Assembly (NCBI GenBank): GCA_003228395.1
Contig: QIDJ01000212.1
Coordinates: 1 to 6,793 of the forward strand
Direction of reading: 5' to 3'
Length of the DNA stretch: 6,793 bases
Source: Flammeovirgaceae bacterium
Lineage (GTDB): Bacteria > Bacteroidota > Bacteroidia > Cytophagales > Cyclobacteriaceae
The position numbers and the translations under genes are program-made. Positions 6,219-6,793 of the stretch are shown one piece after another (positions within the stretch are counted from its first letter, which is position 1; the number at the start of each line of letters is the position of its first letter). A model generated the notes under the pieces. The model had not been told where the DNA came from and did not search any database. It worked only from the letters and a program-made list of their open reading frames with translations.

Positions 6219-6793
6219 TTAAAATTGAGTTAAAATTTCTCTGGCATCGGACTGATAGGGATTATCAATTTCGGAGAGCGATGAAAATATTTTCCGTGCA
6301 TTGGGTATATCCTCCATTTTCAGGTAAGTAAGACCGGAATACCATTGGGCCTGCCCTTTTAAACTTTCCGATTTTTGCCGGGCCTGATCAAAGGACTCCA
6401 ACGCCTTTTCCGGTACTCCGGTTTCCAGGAAGCAGATGCCTTCATACAGGTAAAGAAATCCGGTCTTTTCATTTTCCGGAAGTCTGCTGATTATATTCAG
6501 CGCTTTTGTAAAATCACCCTGGTTATAAAAGGCCATCGCAGCGGCTAATGAATTTTCAGGATAAGTTTCTCCGCGTACATTGGGTTCGATAAGGTTTGGA
6601 TAGGGCTCGTAATAAGCAGCATACAGTTCGCCGGCCTGCGGCCCGGTGAAAAACAATACATAAACAACGGCTATTACAATTACTGCTGCCGCTGCGGCAT
6701 ACCCCCAGACAGGAAGCCTTTCTGATTTATGCTCAGCTTTAAATGCCGGCATCGTCCGGTCTTTGGCAATAACCGCCTCACGCATTTCCTCAT
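6219..6793 (-). CDS. Membrane-anchored TPR protein, 5' end beyond window
   Basis: At least 188 residues are visible, numbered here from the ATG at 6785. The frame stays open to the window edge (two Glu codons precede that Met), and I think the true start lies outside, because relatives carry a longer acidic cytoplasmic N-terminus. A single transmembrane helix lies at about 26-47 after a basic stretch (KAEHKSER), placing the N-terminus in the cytoplasm and the rest in the periplasm. After the helix comes YAAYYEPYPN (55-64), a motif I recognise from memory in Bacteroidota membrane TPR proteins often found near sigma-70 factors. TPR-like repeats occupy about 78-185, with AFYNQGDFTKAL, GICFLETGVPEKALESF and GLTYLKMEDIPNARKIF as the helix pairs. 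It probably acts as a scaffold or signal-coupling protein; an anti-sigma role for the missing N-terminus is inference only. It is the first visible gene of the operon with the lipoprotein. Confidence 0.8.
   Translation of the reverse strand, partial: EEMREAVIAKDRTMPAFKAEHKSERLPVWGYAAAAAVIVIAVVYVLFFTGPQAGELYAAYYEPYPNLIEPNVRGETYPENSLAAAMAFYNQGDFTKALNIISRLPENEKTGFLYLYEGICFLETGVPEKALESFDQARQKSESLKGQAQWYSGLTYLKMEDIPNARKIFSSLSEIDNPYQSDAREILTQF

Overview
The window looks like chromosomal DNA from a Bacteroidota bacterium. The evidence is a carboxypeptidase-like regulatory-domain secreted protein, a TPR-CHAT protein with a signal peptide, and a membrane TPR protein carrying the YYEPYPN motif. Start codons lack Shine-Dalgarno sequences, a TAnnTTTG promoter box precedes one gene, and the intergenic DNA carries interspersed palindromic repeats. 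I cannot resolve the lineage below phylum.

Layout. A small secreted protein with a CarboxypepD_reg-like domain (7-744, minus) is divergent from a secreted serine hydrolase of the class C beta-lactamase/peptidase S12 fold (865-1959, plus). A short promoter-like gap leads into a 1009-residue TPR-CHAT protein (2066-5095, plus). It has a signal peptide, an intact His/Cys dyad and a C-terminal membrane anchor. A 533-base gene-free stretch (5096-5628) follows, dense in palindromes: three related 22-base hairpins and a 124-base inverted-repeat element that looks like a MITE. Reading inward from the right edge on the minus strand are a membrane-anchored TPR protein cut by the window end (6219-6793) and, 29 bases after it, an unrecognised lipoprotein (5629-6189). 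These two look like an operon that runs toward the repeat cluster. One of the hairpins there doubles as a good minus-strand intrinsic terminator.

Working together. Nearly everything is predicted to be secreted or membrane-bound: two periplasmic proteins, one inner-membrane-anchored CHAT protease facing the periplasm, one lipoprotein, and one TPR protein with a cytoplasmic N-terminus. The most interesting unit is the pair of convergent transcripts: the envelope CHAT protease on one side, and the TPR membrane protein plus lipoprotein on the other. A shared envelope-signalling or proteolysis role is inference from proximity, not something the sequence proves. No phage, plasmid, CRISPR, tRNA or rRNA sequence was seen.
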